64,000 bases of DNA from Lepeophtheirus salmonis (GCF_016086655.4 NC_052138.2:16554001-16618000); one strand, 5' to 3'; counted from the stretch's first letter, positions 10,468 through 22,790 are shown. Program-made: numbers and translations. Notes: generated by a model from the letters alone, not told the origin.

Positions 10468-11737
10468 TTATTTATGAACACTAAATAGAGAATCAACTAT
10501 TGAGCCATAACGATTTAGTGGATCGATAGAAGAGACAACTTTTTTCCCAGCTATAGCTCTTTCCATACTGTGAAGATCCTCAGAGTTACTTTGAAGTGGA
10601 CATTTGCCAGGCTCCGGCTGCTCTTGGCAATTGTAAAAGTGATCTTGGGAAGGGATCACAGGACTTCTACAGATATAACACATTTGTGCCCCACAGTGAC
10701 ACTCAATCCGATTGCAACCCTCATATTTTTGAAAATATTTTTCACATCGATAGCACTTCCTTATCACAGACTCCGACAATTCTTCTTCTACCTCTAAACG
10801 AACTTTTTCTTTCTCCTCGTTTTGACAAACCACTCCATAAGGATGAGCACGTTTTCTACACTTTCGGCAAGACATCACTTTACAGTAATCGTATTTGCAC
10901 TCAATTACTTTGACACTCGGGTCTAATAATAGAGAAATAAAGAGGATATTCGTTCTAAAAATACTCATACCTTCAATATTAACAGCAAAATTACACTCAG
11001 GACAAGACTCCAGAACCAGGCTACCACATTTCTTTACTTCATTCATACATATATTTTGTACGTATTTGGAGAACCATTTGGGATTGATGAGAGACTGGAG
11101 TAATCCTAAGTCAAATCCTTCAGGGCATTCAGGTAAAAGGCAGCGATAGTCTTCATTGCCCTCGGACTTTTGTATTCCCATCCCCTTCCTAAGACAGAGT
11201 ACAATTATAAGTGATGAGCGTACACACATTATATTCGACAGTGATTCCCAACCTTTTCATCACTGTGGAACCATTTAGCAGAGGTAATAGTATTATCTAG
11301 AGCCCACTTCCCCATCTATTATTATAATAAATTTAAATACCTAAAGTAATCTCCCAAAGATGCTCTAAATGTACCACGGAGCAAATGGCTCAAATGAGCC
11401 CCGATTGGAAACCACTGATTTATACATATAGTCGTAACAAGATACTATTTTACCTAGCACAATCTCGGCAGAAAAAGTGGCTATTAACACATGACACAGT
11501 GTTTTCGAGAAAATATTCTTCCCAGCAAACCTCACACTTGACTTGTGAATCATTCCCGAGAATAATTTCAATTAAACCTTCAATGTGTTTCCCCGGATAT
11601 TTCAAAAGATAAGATGATAAAATGTTCACATCTCGATCTGGAAATAATTCCTGTAATAGGTCAATATTTTCCTTTGACGAGAGTTTTCCAGAGTGACCAC
11701 TTTTGGGTTTCGTACCACTCCCCTCCATGCAAGCCAT
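10468..11737 (-). CDS. RBR E3 ubiquitin ligase, RNF216/TRIAD3-like, with CUE-like domain (paralogue 1)
   Basis: Three exons by my reading: 11737-11454, 11188-10971, 10922-10468. The model gives 318 aa. Intron 2 is only 48 nt (GTATGAGT...TTATTAG), in frame and without stops. Residues 24-60 look like a CUE ubiquitin-binding helix bundle (LLQELFPD then LLKYPG). RING1 covers 68-94 (CxxC, C83, H87, CxxC), the in-between-RING domain about 157-200, and RING2 224-266. In RING2, C224-x2-C227-x9-C237 puts C237 (EGCNRIEC) at the catalytic thioester position of RBR ligases, and CGAQMCYICR follows as in RNF216. Expected role: E2-to-substrate ubiquitin transfer through that cysteine. The protein is much shorter than vertebrate RNF216. 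It shares its exon 1 boundary (CAR, phase 2) with the next gene, so the two are tandem duplicates. Start M1 or M4 is possible. Confidence 0.88.
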
Positions 11738-11997
11738 GATGCCTTTTTAATCGAACTTTACAGTGAAAAAGAATACTTTATCCCTGAGATTCCTTTTTAG
11801 GAATAAACGATTTACACACAAAAAAAAAAACAAGTTGATCTAATACAATGAATTTCAAGGCGTGCTTAAAGTACTCTAATGATAATTTTGTAGTTGTTGT
11901 TCCCATAGAAGCTTCTATAATTATTAATTACAGGATTGTTTAAAATGATGTCTGTACTCAAAAAAATCAGCTTGGAATACCCAATTTCTACATGCAA

Positions 11998-12003
11998 TTT
12001 ATT
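11998..12003 (-). terminator. Poly(A) signal AATAAA of the second RBR gene
   Basis: AATAAA on the minus strand about 53 bases past the stop codon at 12056, with several overlapping AATAAA-like words around it. Confidence 0.4.
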
Positions 12004-12055
12004 AATAAATATATTTCATTTCAAGAAATTTATGTACAAACTAGATTATTATTCC

Positions 12056-13001
12056 CTACAAATTCGCGAAGGATGTTCCTGTAGCCCCTAAAGAGGATCT
12101 TGCCTCTTCTTCAGCCTTGCGCCGTTCTATCTCGTGTAGGGATACCATGTTCACTGAACTTGAACATTCTCTAGAACGGTTGTTGTGATAGCCTCCTTTT
12201 AAGGGTGTTCTACAAATATAGCACATCATTGCCCCACATTCACACTTCACTGAATTGCATCCCTCAAACTTTTGATAGGGTTTCTTACAGGAGTAGCACC
12301 TTCGTATGACGGCTTCAGACATTTTGTTCGCTACGAAGTGATTATCTGAATCACTCAAGCTACAGCTTTCTCCGAGTTTATGAGCTCTTTTCTTACATCT
12401 ACGACAGGATCGAACACCACAAAATTCATATTGACACTCAATTATCATAATTGATTCATCTTCGATCACCACCCCATAGTCGCACTCAGGACAATCTTCT
12501 AACTTGAAGCAAGATTTAATTTCTTCTTTACAAATCCCTTGCACATACTTTGAGAACAATTTGGGATTAATTAATTCAGAGAGTGTTTGAGTGTCAAATG
12601 CCTCTTCACATTTGGGTTCGAAACATTTATAAACAATTCTTGACCCTTGTACTAAGCCCTCGCATCCTTTTCTACAGTGAAGGAGAGGTGGAAGAGTAGC
12701 CGGTAGGAAATACCAAATAAAAGTTCATAAGTGTGTACGTACTCAAATTATAAATGATTTACCTAGCACAGTCCTTACAAAAAAAATGTCCTCCAGGACA
12801 GGATACAATTTCGTGAATCAATTTGTCCATTTCAAAACAGATACCACAGGAAAAACCACTTTCATTTAAAATAATCTCAACAAGCCCTTCCAATCTATGT
12901 CCAGGATATTGAAGTAAAAAATTACTCAAATCTTCCTCAGTTCGAGTTGGAAACATTTCCTTGAGTGAACTCAAATTAACGGAGGAGTAAAGACCCTCCA
13001 T
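12056..13001 (-). CDS. RBR E3 ubiquitin ligase, RNF216/TRIAD3-like, with CUE-like domain (paralogue 2)
   Basis: Two exons, 13001 to about 12763 and 12671-12056, give 284 aa. The CUE-like segment is at 13-47 (LKEMFPTRTEEDL ... LLQYPGHRLEGLVEIIL). RING1 is 52-78 (CGIC, C68, H72, CKDC), followed by a K-C-F-E-P-K-C zinc pair. The in-between-RING domain is about 140-183. RING2 starts C205-x2-C208-x9-C218; C218 in FEGCNSVKC is the predicted catalytic cysteine, followed by CGAMMCYICR. Unlike paralogue 1 it lacks the intron within the in-between-RING domain. The C-terminus (IERRKAEEEARSS) is charged and differs from its neighbour. The ATG follows a clean 5' region, and the first exon boundary matches paralogue 1. 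Likely a cytosolic ubiquitin ligase; its substrates cannot be inferred. Confidence 0.88.
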
Positions 13002-13016
13002 CCTTTTCGATAACTA

Positions 13017-13610
13017 AATAACAACTGAATTAGAAGGAAGGGAGAGATACATTATATAAAAATTGGCGTAAAGGAATATTTTATACTCTTAATACTTAAA
13101 ACGTTCACAAAGTACCAACATAAAAAAAATTAATAATCCTTCTTTGGTACTTTCCATTGGACAAAGTCATAAGTACTTAGATGGATTGAGTAAAACATTT
13201 TAATTAATAAAATGCATCCCCCTTCTACCTTCATGTCCCTAATATTACTTATCCGTATTTGGCTTCTTTATCCAATTTTGAGCTCTTCCATGGGCTCAGT
13301 TACAAAGAAATGAAAGTCATTCAATGAAAAAATTAATAATTAAAACATTTATTGCTCTAACGTAAAATAAATAACAGAATAGAAAGAAGTATAAGATTAA
13401 TTATCTTATTATATTAATAGAATTAAATATAAGATAAGTGCACAAAAAATTGATTATTGTTTTGAATATATTATATAGGTAACAAACAAATTTGTAATTA
13501 GTAAGCTCTCCTAATGAGTTGTAAAACTTAGATCCTTTAAGGCAATGTATTAATGAACAACAATTTTAACGATAAAATAATTATTTTGCAAAAAGACTTG
13601 AAATGTATCC
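13017..13610. other. Intergenic spacer
   Basis: About 590 bases between the RBR pair and the phosphatase gene. It is AT-rich. It must hold the promoter of RBR paralogue 2, but no distinct motif can be called. Confidence 0.5.
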
Positions 13611-13616
13611 TTTATT
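13611..13616 (-). terminator. Poly(A) signal AATAAA of the lipid phosphatase gene
   Basis: AATAAA on the minus strand 12 bases past the stop of the phosphatase gene. Confidence 0.4.
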
Positions 13617-13627
13617 ATAATATATTT

Positions 13628-14714
13628 TTATCTTCGTTGATTCGTTCTTTCTGCAAAATCAACATCAGGCTTGGGAGGATAAGATGAGAGTATTAGTCCT
13701 TCCTGTAAATTGCCTTCAGGAGTCATTTTAAAGACTCTAGGTCTATTGAACAAATTTATGACAAGGACAACTGTGATAATGGCAAAAATAATTCCAACAA
13801 AGGCACCCATGACAACATCACCGGTATGGTGATGATAGTCCGACACCCTCGTTAGGCATATATAAAAAGCAAGTGAGAAGAATCCAAACTGCAAAAAGGG
13901 TCTTAGAATCTTTGCTCCAATAAAAAGTACAAATAGGATTTTTTTAGAGACTTTGAGTCCACCAATTGCTCTTGGAGACGAGTTAGATCTCCCTGTGAAA
14001 CGTGCATGGAGATATATAATGAGAAAAGTCGCTGAGTAAAATGAAAATGAGGCATGTCCCGAGAGAAAGGATTTACGAGCGTAATTCTCTGCTTTTGGGC
14101 TACCAGTGCAATTAAATTCCAATACATACACAGGCATATCATTTTCATCGACGCAGGAAATATTTTCAAAGTTAGGAATACATGCAGCAAGGAAATGTGG
14201 TCTGAGACGCCCTATCTTGTACTTGGCCATTTCAGTCGTTAATAATGTGGCAAGAGCTCCAAGACCAAAGTAACCATACATGCGGTACAACTCAATAAAT
14301 ATCCAAGGGATTTTTCCAATTCTGGGAGGATTTGTCATGAAGAGGGAGAGATGTAGCCATTCCACTAATGCAACATATAATAAATGATGTATACTAATAG
14401 CATATTATAATTATGTGATATAAACGGAATGGAACCTTACCTATGGGGATTGTGACAATAACAATAACAAACCATATAATAAAGCATTCAACAATGGAAA
14501 TTGTATTATCTAGTAGAGGATACTTGATGGCCAAATCGTCACAGAAGAACCCTCTTTTATAGGCACTAATGTCGCCTTGTAGTATAACATAAATATGAAG
14601 CATGGGATAGGTCATTATAAATATAGCAACTGCTTCTAATACCAGTCGAGCAGCCAGATATCGATTTGAAGGTAGGACAACCATCCCATTCTCCATGTCT
14701 CTGCGATTGTTCAT
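13628..14714 (-). CDS. Lipid phosphate phosphatase, PLPP/wunen type (PAP2 family)
   Basis: Coding exons 14714-14441 and 14364-13628, phase-1 junction, give about 336 aa. An acceptor (TTCTAG) at 14730 means exon 14729-14441 is not the first; I take ATG 14714 as start, but an upstream exon could add residues. All three PAP2 phosphatase motifs are present: KYKIGRLRPHF (K139, R146-P147), SGH (193-195, H195 the acid/base) and TRVSDYHHH (R264, H270 the nucleophile). The consensus SR is TR here. About six membrane helices surround them, starting at residues 23-46. GFFCDD at 55-60 matches the family's first extracellular loop. Expected role: an ecto-enzyme dephosphorylating lysophosphatidate, phosphatidate or sphingosine-1-phosphate. 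A roughly 25-residue insert (about 218-242) before LRPFLQFG is longer than in fly or human members. Confidence 0.9.
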
Positions 14715-15124
14715 GAGGAACTTCACGCCCTAGAACATACAAAGGAATCACAGTATAGAATCAGCAGTTACAAAAACTGTATGTCTGTATTAGAAAAATA
14801 TATTTAAAATATTATTGATATTCTCGGGAATTAAAATTCTATTCTAACACATATTCATATATATATATATATATAGGTTTAAATAAATACAAACTATAAT
14901 TAAAAATAAATTTGACGTCTGAAGAAGGAAGCTGTAAATATATATATATAATTAAAGCTAATAAGTATATATATATAATCATAATAAATAATAATACTAA
15001 AAATCAACAATTAACAAGAATAGGTACAAATTTTGGAAACGAAAATCATGACAATATGAATATTCATCTTCATTGCGACTTAAATAAATAAGTACAATTA
15101 AGTAAAGCCTTTGATAGTATCCAC

Positions 15125-17882
15125 TCAATCGATTTTAAACTTCTTTTGAATCATTGGGCCAATATCCTCAATTTGAGAGTCTTCCAAAGGAATAAACACC
15201 CTCTTAACTTCTTTATGGTGAACGATGGCCAAGTTTTTCCTCGTAATGATCCCAACAGCCTCCCCGTCATTATTTATTACAACTAAATGTCTAAGCGCAA
15301 CAAGTCTAAAAAGCCGATATACGTTCTCTGCTGACATATCGACATTCACAGTGTATGGAGAGTGATTCATGATGCGGCTGAAGTCGAGTTTCTTTGTTTT
15401 TATGCACTCTTCCGTGAAAGATATACTATTCTCGCGTGGAAATCTGGGATATAAGGAACGAAGCTTATCCCATGTCATTTCCTCTTGATTATCATCACCT
15501 TTGAAAATCCGAAAATGAAGCATGGCAAGTATATGATCTCTTAAAATGATTCCTTCAAATCTTCCTCCTGGTTCAACGACGGGGAATCCATTATGTGACG
15601 TCAATTTTAAAACATCCCAAACGTATTCGAGCGAGTTTTCAACTTCAAAAACACATAGAGGACTAGTCATAATATCACGAGCTATCAATGATCGGTAATT
15701 GACGGGGGGTTGCCACGGTAAATAAGGTACACCATTCAATTCAGAATGAACATCGTAGAGTCCGTCGTTAAAATAATCGCCCGTGTATTTGGCTATCATG
15801 CCTGAAAATCGATAAATTGACAGTGATTTGTAATATAAAACTACTTAATTGTAAGTGTGAGAGGATACATACAAACAATGACGATAGGAAAGCTGTATGT
15901 AAGGTTTCCTGTGCTCTCGATGATGATAAGTGTTAAACTGACCATCATTCTCACGTTCCCTATAAAAAAATCTCAAATCAATATGCCGTAGCGAATGGAT
16001 ATTTAATTATAAATATATGAAATTACCCGATAACTGAGCAGCAGCACCAAAGAGTGCAAACTTCCCTACATCCTCACCCCAATCTACAAATGTGACATAG
16101 CGTACCAAAAATTCCCCCAAGGCTCTTCCCCATGTACACCCAATAAGAATACTTGGGACAAAAATACCACTGGACACAGACAAGCCATAGGTGGAGACTG
16201 CCATAAGAAAATAACAAACCCCAAATACGAGTAAAGTATTGATGTCATATTGTTCAGGTTTGGCGTGAAGCAAGTCTTTTGCTACATCTTCTGGTGTAGC
16301 AAACCCTAAAAATTGAGAAGAATTGTGTCACTTTTAAATTGATGTATAATACAGCAGTAACAGTTATTATTTTACATAAATTGGCCATAACATGATATTG
16401 TCCTCCAGGACAGGACCTAAGAGTTCAAACAAATGAAAGATATTATTCCAATATTCTTTTTGAAAAAATAAAATATTACAATTGTAGAGGATGACTTGAC
16501 TTATGTCGTTCAACGGGTAGCTCAATACAATCATTCCAAAGGAGAAACATTGTGGAGCCAATTGCAGCTCCGAGTCCGGATATATAAATTACATCAAATA
16601 CTTTAACATATCGGTTTTGAAAGAAGGAAAGTCGGACTTTTGTATAGAGCATATTTAATTGTACATAGAGTGCACCCAGTAGTCCTCCAATGACTCCAAT
16701 CAAAATTAAAACAGGAAACGTTTCCATTCCATAAAGAGCATTCTAGAAAAATTATGTTAAAAATGTAGAATAGATAAATAAAAAATATGTCATGTCCAGT
16801 CTTACTTCAAATTTTCCAAAACTAATGAGGCCTCCATTCGACAATTTACCTGGGACGCCCTCTAAAAATGATTTAATGAGATTGAGAGTGAAATAAGATG
16901 TTGTAGAAGTAAAGGTCAATTTCCACATTAAATACGGATCAAAATGACTATTTCCTTCCTCAAGAGCAAAAAGAACACCACCAAAAGGTGCTCCAAAGGC
17001 GGCAGCAACTCCTGCGGCTGCACCACAAGCAACAAAATCCCTTTTTTCCCCATCATTTCTATAATGCGAAAATATTTTGTAAAATCGTGAATTGACGATG
17101 AAATCCATTCCAAGAGAAGATGACTTCCCCTGACAAATCCCAGCGCCTATTGCAGCTCCAGAATGAATCATAGGTCCTTCCTTACCAACTGCAAGTCCAG
17201 CTACCACACTAAATACAACACCCACTGACTTTGTGAATAGTGTTTTAAGACGCATGAGTCGTGGAACAGCAATTCCATTAAGATATGCCTTGATTTGAGG
17301 TATACCGGATCCAGCAGCCTGTGGTTCACCAAAAGCAACAAGAACTCCCGCAATAGCTCCTGAAATCCAGCTCATAAGAATCCAAACGACGAATGGAATG
17401 ACCATGGAGCCATGAATAAAATAATGATCCAGCATTTTTCGAATGAATGAGAATTTGGCATTAGAGAGCGTTTCAATAGCGAAATTAATTCCAGTTGCTA
17501 CTAACGCAGGAAGAATTCCAATGAAAAGAAGTAAGAACCATCGAAGTAGAATAGTGAGGAGGGATCCAGCAGAGACCGTTCTGTGCTTAATATGTTCTTG
17601 TCGGAGAAGGGAAGAACCCAAATCATAGTCTAAAGATTCCAGAGTAGCATCAACGCCCTGAGACTCCGTTACGGATAAGGATCCAATCACTTGGCCATAG
17701 GCACTGATTTTTTCTCTTCCTCTGGGCCCTAGACACGATGTGCGAATCTCTCTAGACCAAGGAGCAGTGAGTAGGAGCTCTTCCTCACTTACATTAGGAG
17801 TAGGAGCACCCCCGCTATCTACTTCATCATCTGAGCTCCCAGAGCAGAGTTGAACTCTATCTTGATTCTCTTGTACGGACAT
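15125..17882 (-). CDS. Chloride/proton exchanger, ClC-6/7 branch, ClC-7-like
   Basis: Six exons: 17882-16806, 16742-16480, 16416-16376, 16305-16027, about 15959-15873, 15801-15125. Phases close to give 807 aa, matching ClC-7 (about 805). The N-tail has an acidic dileucine motif (EEELLL, 33-38) suited to lysosome sorting. Core motifs: GSGIPQ (191-196), GKEGP with gating glutamate E235, LEEG with proton glutamate E309, and GIFVP (507-511). Two CBS domains lie in the cytosolic tail (about 623-678 and 724-775, the latter with LRHLVVINNDGEAVGIITRKNL). Expected role: 2Cl-/1H+ exchange in late endosome or lysosome membranes, normally with an Ostm1 partner. All key residues are intact, so it should be functional. 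Exon 3 is only 41 nt and depends on micro-intron splicing (16417-16479). Confidence 0.95.
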
Positions 17883-20800
17883 GACGCCTTCTCACTTCTC
17901 TTGGATCCGCGAGCACAAGTCAACTCACAACAACTGCAATTAGAGTGGTTCTTGGGATTTGTATTCCAGAGTCAGAGAAGAAACCCTCAATCCACTATCA
18001 ATTGATTAATTAACTCTAGTCTTTAGGAAGTAGTTACTACTTGGGGGAGGATTTTGAATGACTGAGTCAAGAGATAATTCAGATAATGATGACTAGCTTT
18101 TAACACTTTCAAGGGTCATCTCTCACCTCCTCTCGTCTCGGCTTAGGCCCGCTTCATTTCCAATCCATTCAACTTCTTCTTCCCACAGCTGAAGATCCTA
18201 AAAATCCATCTGTCAAACAATGTTCATAGATTATTCGACTCATTTTAACACTATTTATTATTTTGCAGGCCCACCCAAATTCTTCCAATCACCTTTGAAG
18301 AAGAGAAGAGTAAAAACCCTGTTAATTACAGCTGAGCAACTACCCCCATTTTCTATTTAATTGTACCAATAACAATATCATTTTTTATTACTATTCGTGA
18401 TTTCCATTTTCATTTTATAGTCAGAAATTCAGGGTTCATGTTTCCATGTCTCACGCAACCCCTACTTTCTCTTTATTTCTCGGCCCACGTACCTCTTTGC
18501 TTCATTCTCCTTCATTTTCAATTGCAATCTTAACAGTACTCCACTCCACAAACAATTAACATATACTTGCTAAAATATACCATCTCACTAGTAACTGTGC
18601 AATATATAAAGTTCGTACACCCGAACACGTTATATTATTTAAAAATTCTAATTATGTCCTTGAACATATTCCTTCATGACAGCGCATAAGTAACATAGTA
18701 TTTAGTATTAGTCTTCGTAACTTAAATAGGGATTAAAGTTAGAAAACAATTGACTTCTTATTTATGAATATCGATCCTTCTGTTCGTTTAAGAGTTGTTT
18801 TTCTAGGATGTAAAAATACCCATATTCAAAGGGATGATTATTCCTCGGCTCCTGGGAATTTAGAGTCAGTCTTTACTTCAAATAATAATGATTTCACTTC
18901 ACCACATGCTGAATCGTTCCTCCAACTAAACTAACTTACTTTCTGGATTACATAATAATGACTTCTACTTCTACGTTGTAGCGAGCAATGGCTTCAACCG
19001 TCCATTTCTTCTTTGTGGGGGTGGAAAGCCGAATTATCGATAGCAAAGGAACATATGTAATAACTATAAACAACACATACAATTACACTATTGCATTGTC
19101 CAAGTGATATTATTTTCAAGTGATAAATGAACTTTGTTCTTTGTTGGACCAATAACGCTCTCAAGAATATTTATAGTTTATCTTTTACAAACTCAATACT
19201 GTTTGCATTATTCAGTATCTCCTTCATTCAAATGAGTCATTATGCAATTTTATCTATAGAAAGAATCAAAGATATGCTATTATTGACAGGACTCTCTTTG
19301 ATAAAGTTAATAATCCGTTATAATATAAGACATAAATGATAAAATAACGTACATTTATTTATTTAGTTTACTCCAATTGAGTAAACCCAAGCAGTAAGTG
19401 GAAAATTTGTCAAGCACGGATAATAATTATAGTTGTAAAAAATAATATTTATCTGTCGGTATTTAAAATTAAAACACAAAAATTAATGTGGTAACCCTGA
19501 CAATTTCAAGAATGTTTGGAAGGAGAGTAGCTATGGCCTATGGCTATGAGTTATCGTTTAGCAGCTATGAAAGGAAGGAAATTTACAAAAATCCCACTCC
19601 GTATCTAGCAAGGATTTTTAAGGTAGTTTTGTAAATCCTAAGCATTTTTTTCCGCGTAAAAAAGAATATATCCTTTTTTCGATATGGTGCATAATTTTAA
19701 AATTGTCGGAATAATTTTGAAAAGTTAAAAAATCTCAGTTGTCTGGCATTTAAAAATGTATGAAGAGGACATCCGAATTATGCTCTTTTGGAAGATTTAT
19801 ATAACAACGAAATCAATGAAAACATAAAATTTGCTCACAAATTGAATCATACATCTCTTCATTCATCAAATATGGAAAAAAAATATCTGTACAACATGCA
19901 GATAAAGTTTTCTATAAATCTACAATCAATGCTTTAATTTATAAATAAAATTAAAAAAATGACTCTTTGATGATGGATACAGTAAAATTTTTGTCAATAA
20001 TTAGAAAGGTTTTTAATATATGTAATGTCAAAGATAAGTTTTATAAGAATTTTATCATATATTGATCAAAATTATTTCATTTTATCAATTTAAGATTTGG
20101 GAAATCAATGTAGTCCAACACTTGAAGGAAGTTTCCTATCGGCTTCAGTTCGACACCCAACATAAACACACTTTTTACCATAATGAATGAATTATTATAT
20201 TATTACAAGATTAATATCTATTAGATGAAAATAATATCATATGAGTTTACCAACAGGAATTTGTCATAAAAAATAATGTTTATCACTACAACAGGTTGCG
20301 CGATTGGAGCTTGTGCTCCTCCAGAGAGTATAAGAACTCATTGGCTTTATTTTAAACTAAAGCATTAAAAGAGACTATAAAAGAAAAAAGAGACAAGATG
20401 GTTGAAATAAAAAGTAAACAAAAACTATGTATACGAATTATGTTCAGGATTCACATAACCTCGATAAAAAAATATAGAATATAAATACCCTTCATTGATG
20501 ATTAGTATTTTTGTTTTAAAATAACATTTTTAATTTTTTATAGCATAATTATGATTCAAATAAGAATATGAATTATTGTTTTAATTAATAATTTGGGTTT
20601 CTATTTAAATCTAAAGAAAAATACGTGACCTTATCCGAAACGTTGACTTATTTTAAATTACACTTGATGAATCTTTGTCAAAAGACGTTATAACAATGAA
20701 CTGTGCAAAAGAAGTTCAAAGCGCATATACTAAATTTTAGACGAATCAGAATTAGAGATAAGAAAAAACATTCTTGATTGTTATAGTCTCTTTATTTTAA

Positions 20801-21138
20801 ACCATATAAATTTTAAATTACAACCTCTTAATAGTTTGAAGTTTGAGTCGTTCAGGCTTGAAGATTATAATATACAAAATTTTTTAGAAATAAATTGTTT
20901 ATACACATATAAGTAGAATTGTACAAAATGTGATCTGAAATCGTACGATATTATTTTCTAGTTAGTAATATGACCAGGGTCGTCCACAGGATTATATTGG
21001 GGAGATGATTTTTTTTGAAAAAATTTAAAAATTAATTAAAATTTTACCCTGTTATCATTTTCCTTCTTAATTCTTGATTGAGAACATATAAATATAAAGT
21101 AATCACTACTGCGTTTGATCATCCAAGTTGACTATATA
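17883..21138. other. Gene-free region upstream of the ClC gene
   Basis: 18100-18560 is somewhat less AT-rich and may hold 5' untranslated or promoter sequence of the ClC gene, but no motif is diagnostic. 19490-19560 is a reverse piece of repeat R3 (CCCTGACAATTTCAAGAATG, GGAGAGTAGC). 20690-20800 is repeat R7, shared with 30370-30500. No credible gene. Confidence 0.5.
20690..20800. repeat. Dispersed repeat R7, copy 1
   Basis: CAATGAACTGTGCAAAA, TTCAAAGC(G/A)CATATAC, AATTTTAGACGAATCAGAATTAGAGA and ACATTCTTGATTG are shared nearly base for base with 30370-30500. Confidence 0.65.
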
Positions 21139-21140
21139 TA

Positions 21141-21580
21141 AGGTGTGTCAATAAGATATTTCTTTGCTTTTGTTTGCAATTGTCCTGGCTGTTTTGATGA
21201 CGTCACAGGGGAGCCAATTTAGGAGGAAATTCGATAAAACAAATTGTATTAAGGAATAATATAGTATTTTATTTTCTCATCAGACAATCCTAATAGTGTA
21301 AATTTATGCCCTCCGACGATTACGGTACTAAAATTATTTAAAAAAATGATTAAAAGTTGTTTTTATTGAAAAGTAGGTCAGAACGTAAATTTTCAAATAA
21401 ATATACTAAATCAATAATATTTATACACAGTCCTTCACTCATAGGCTTAGTATCTCTAGAAGAATAAATAATTCTTGAAATAATATGATTAACACTGAAC
21501 ATGGCTCTGTTGTGATTTCATCAAAAAAGTTGTTAGCTAACGTCAACTAGACTGCATTGTAAGTTTTTGTCAACACACCC
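21141..21580. mobile_element. MITE R2, TA-flanked, about 440 bp
   Basis: Starts AGGTGTGTCAATAAGA and ends GTCAACACACCC, whose complement GGGTGTGTTGACAAAA pairs with the start over about 15 bp with few mismatches. Both ends are flanked by TA, which fits Tc1/mariner-type mobilisation. It carries no conserved frame. A second copy lies at 4093-4510. Confidence 0.65.
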
Positions 21581-21639
21581 TATTTATAGTCGTCTTGATG
21601 ATCATCAAAGAAACACAGGGTTTTTTGGGAAGTTATTGG

Positions 21640-21960
21640 TCTAAGTCCATGTTGGACTCAGAGTAGAATTGGGGATCGGCGTCAAAGTAATTCCCGCATA
21701 TACGTCCTTGCTATATAAGGAGTTGGATTTGTCTTTATTTCCTTCCAATTATGGCTGCTGAGGATAGCCACTAGCTAATTTAATGAAATGTGACGACAGC
21801 TAAGCTGCTGTTCTCCAAAACATTGTTCAAAAAGTCAGTATTACCATGATTTTTAACTCGAGATTTAGACAGAAATTACTAGGATGTGAATCTTCAATTC
21901 TACTCCGAGTCAAACAAGGACTTACAATTATAGCTCTCCAACCAATTATTCTGCATCATT
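21640..21960 (+). repeat. Dispersed repeat R3
   Basis: Contains the family words GTCCATGTTGGACTCAGAGTAGAATTG then GGATCGGCGTC, AGCTAATTTAATGAAA and CTCCAAAACATTGTTC. The second half then turns into an inverted restatement (TTCTACTCCGAGTCAAACAAGGACTTACAATT), so the copy contains its own inverted repeat. Confidence 0.6.
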
Positions 21961-22539
21961 CTTGAGTTTTTCTTTCTCATAAATAACAATAATAGCTTTG
22001 TAAGGTAAAAACCCCCGTTCAGGTAACAGAACTACAAAAATTATCGTGCTCTTCTAAAGTTTGTTAGGATGTTTGCCTATAACTACTATACGACGTCAAA
22101 ATCGGTCTGTCTTGCCCAGCAGTTGGTAGGGTATATCAAATTGGAAATTCTGGCAAGCCCAATTACATGACGGCATAACCACCTTGTATTTCTATTAACT
22201 TTGGTACTACTAAATTAAGACCCTTGTTAAATAGTTTAATCTGCCTATTATATGAGTATGATATATATTAATTTTTTTATGTGGGGAGTAATGGGGGGGG
22301 GGAAATGAATTACTGATATAAAGCTGGTTTTTTTTCATAGCATAATTTGATCGAATGACTTTTTTTTTAGAAAATAAATCCTAAATTTTTTGTTGTCCCT
22401 AATAACCTTTTTTATAAAAGAAATAGTACAATTTTTTTCTTAATAACCTTTTTTTTAAAGGAAATATTAATTTGGGTTGGGGGGGACGCCCTTGTAGTCG
22501 AGAATTAGCGACGTAAATCGTGTATATTTTTTAGCTGCC

Positions 22540-22790
22540 CCAACAATTTTGAATTGGTAATCTGAAAAATGAATTTTCTATTCCTCAGCAGTTGTCATTA
22601 TTATTTAACTCCTGAGTATTGAAATTCTTTTCTATTTCATTTTATTGCAATCAATACCTGATTAAACATTCGTTTGTGATTTTAAAAGACGGAGAGTAAC
22701 CTTGACGATTCGTTGCGGGGTTATAATTGTAAGTCCTTGTTAGACTCAAAGTAGAATTGAGGATCGACACTCACTGACTAACATAATTAG
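22540..22790 (+). repeat. Dispersed repeat R3
   Basis: Carries TTTTCTATTCCTCAGCAGTTGTCATTATTATTTAA, a GATTAAACATTCGTTTGTG block and TTATAATTGTAAGTCCTTGTTAGACTCAAAGTAGAATTGAGGATCGAC, all seen again at 49140-49500 and 51600-52830. Confidence 0.65.

Noticed and set aside
10570..11149. Plus-strand open frames across the RBR gene
   Set aside because: Shadow frames of the minus-strand RBR exons; the zinc-ligand pattern is only on the minus strand.
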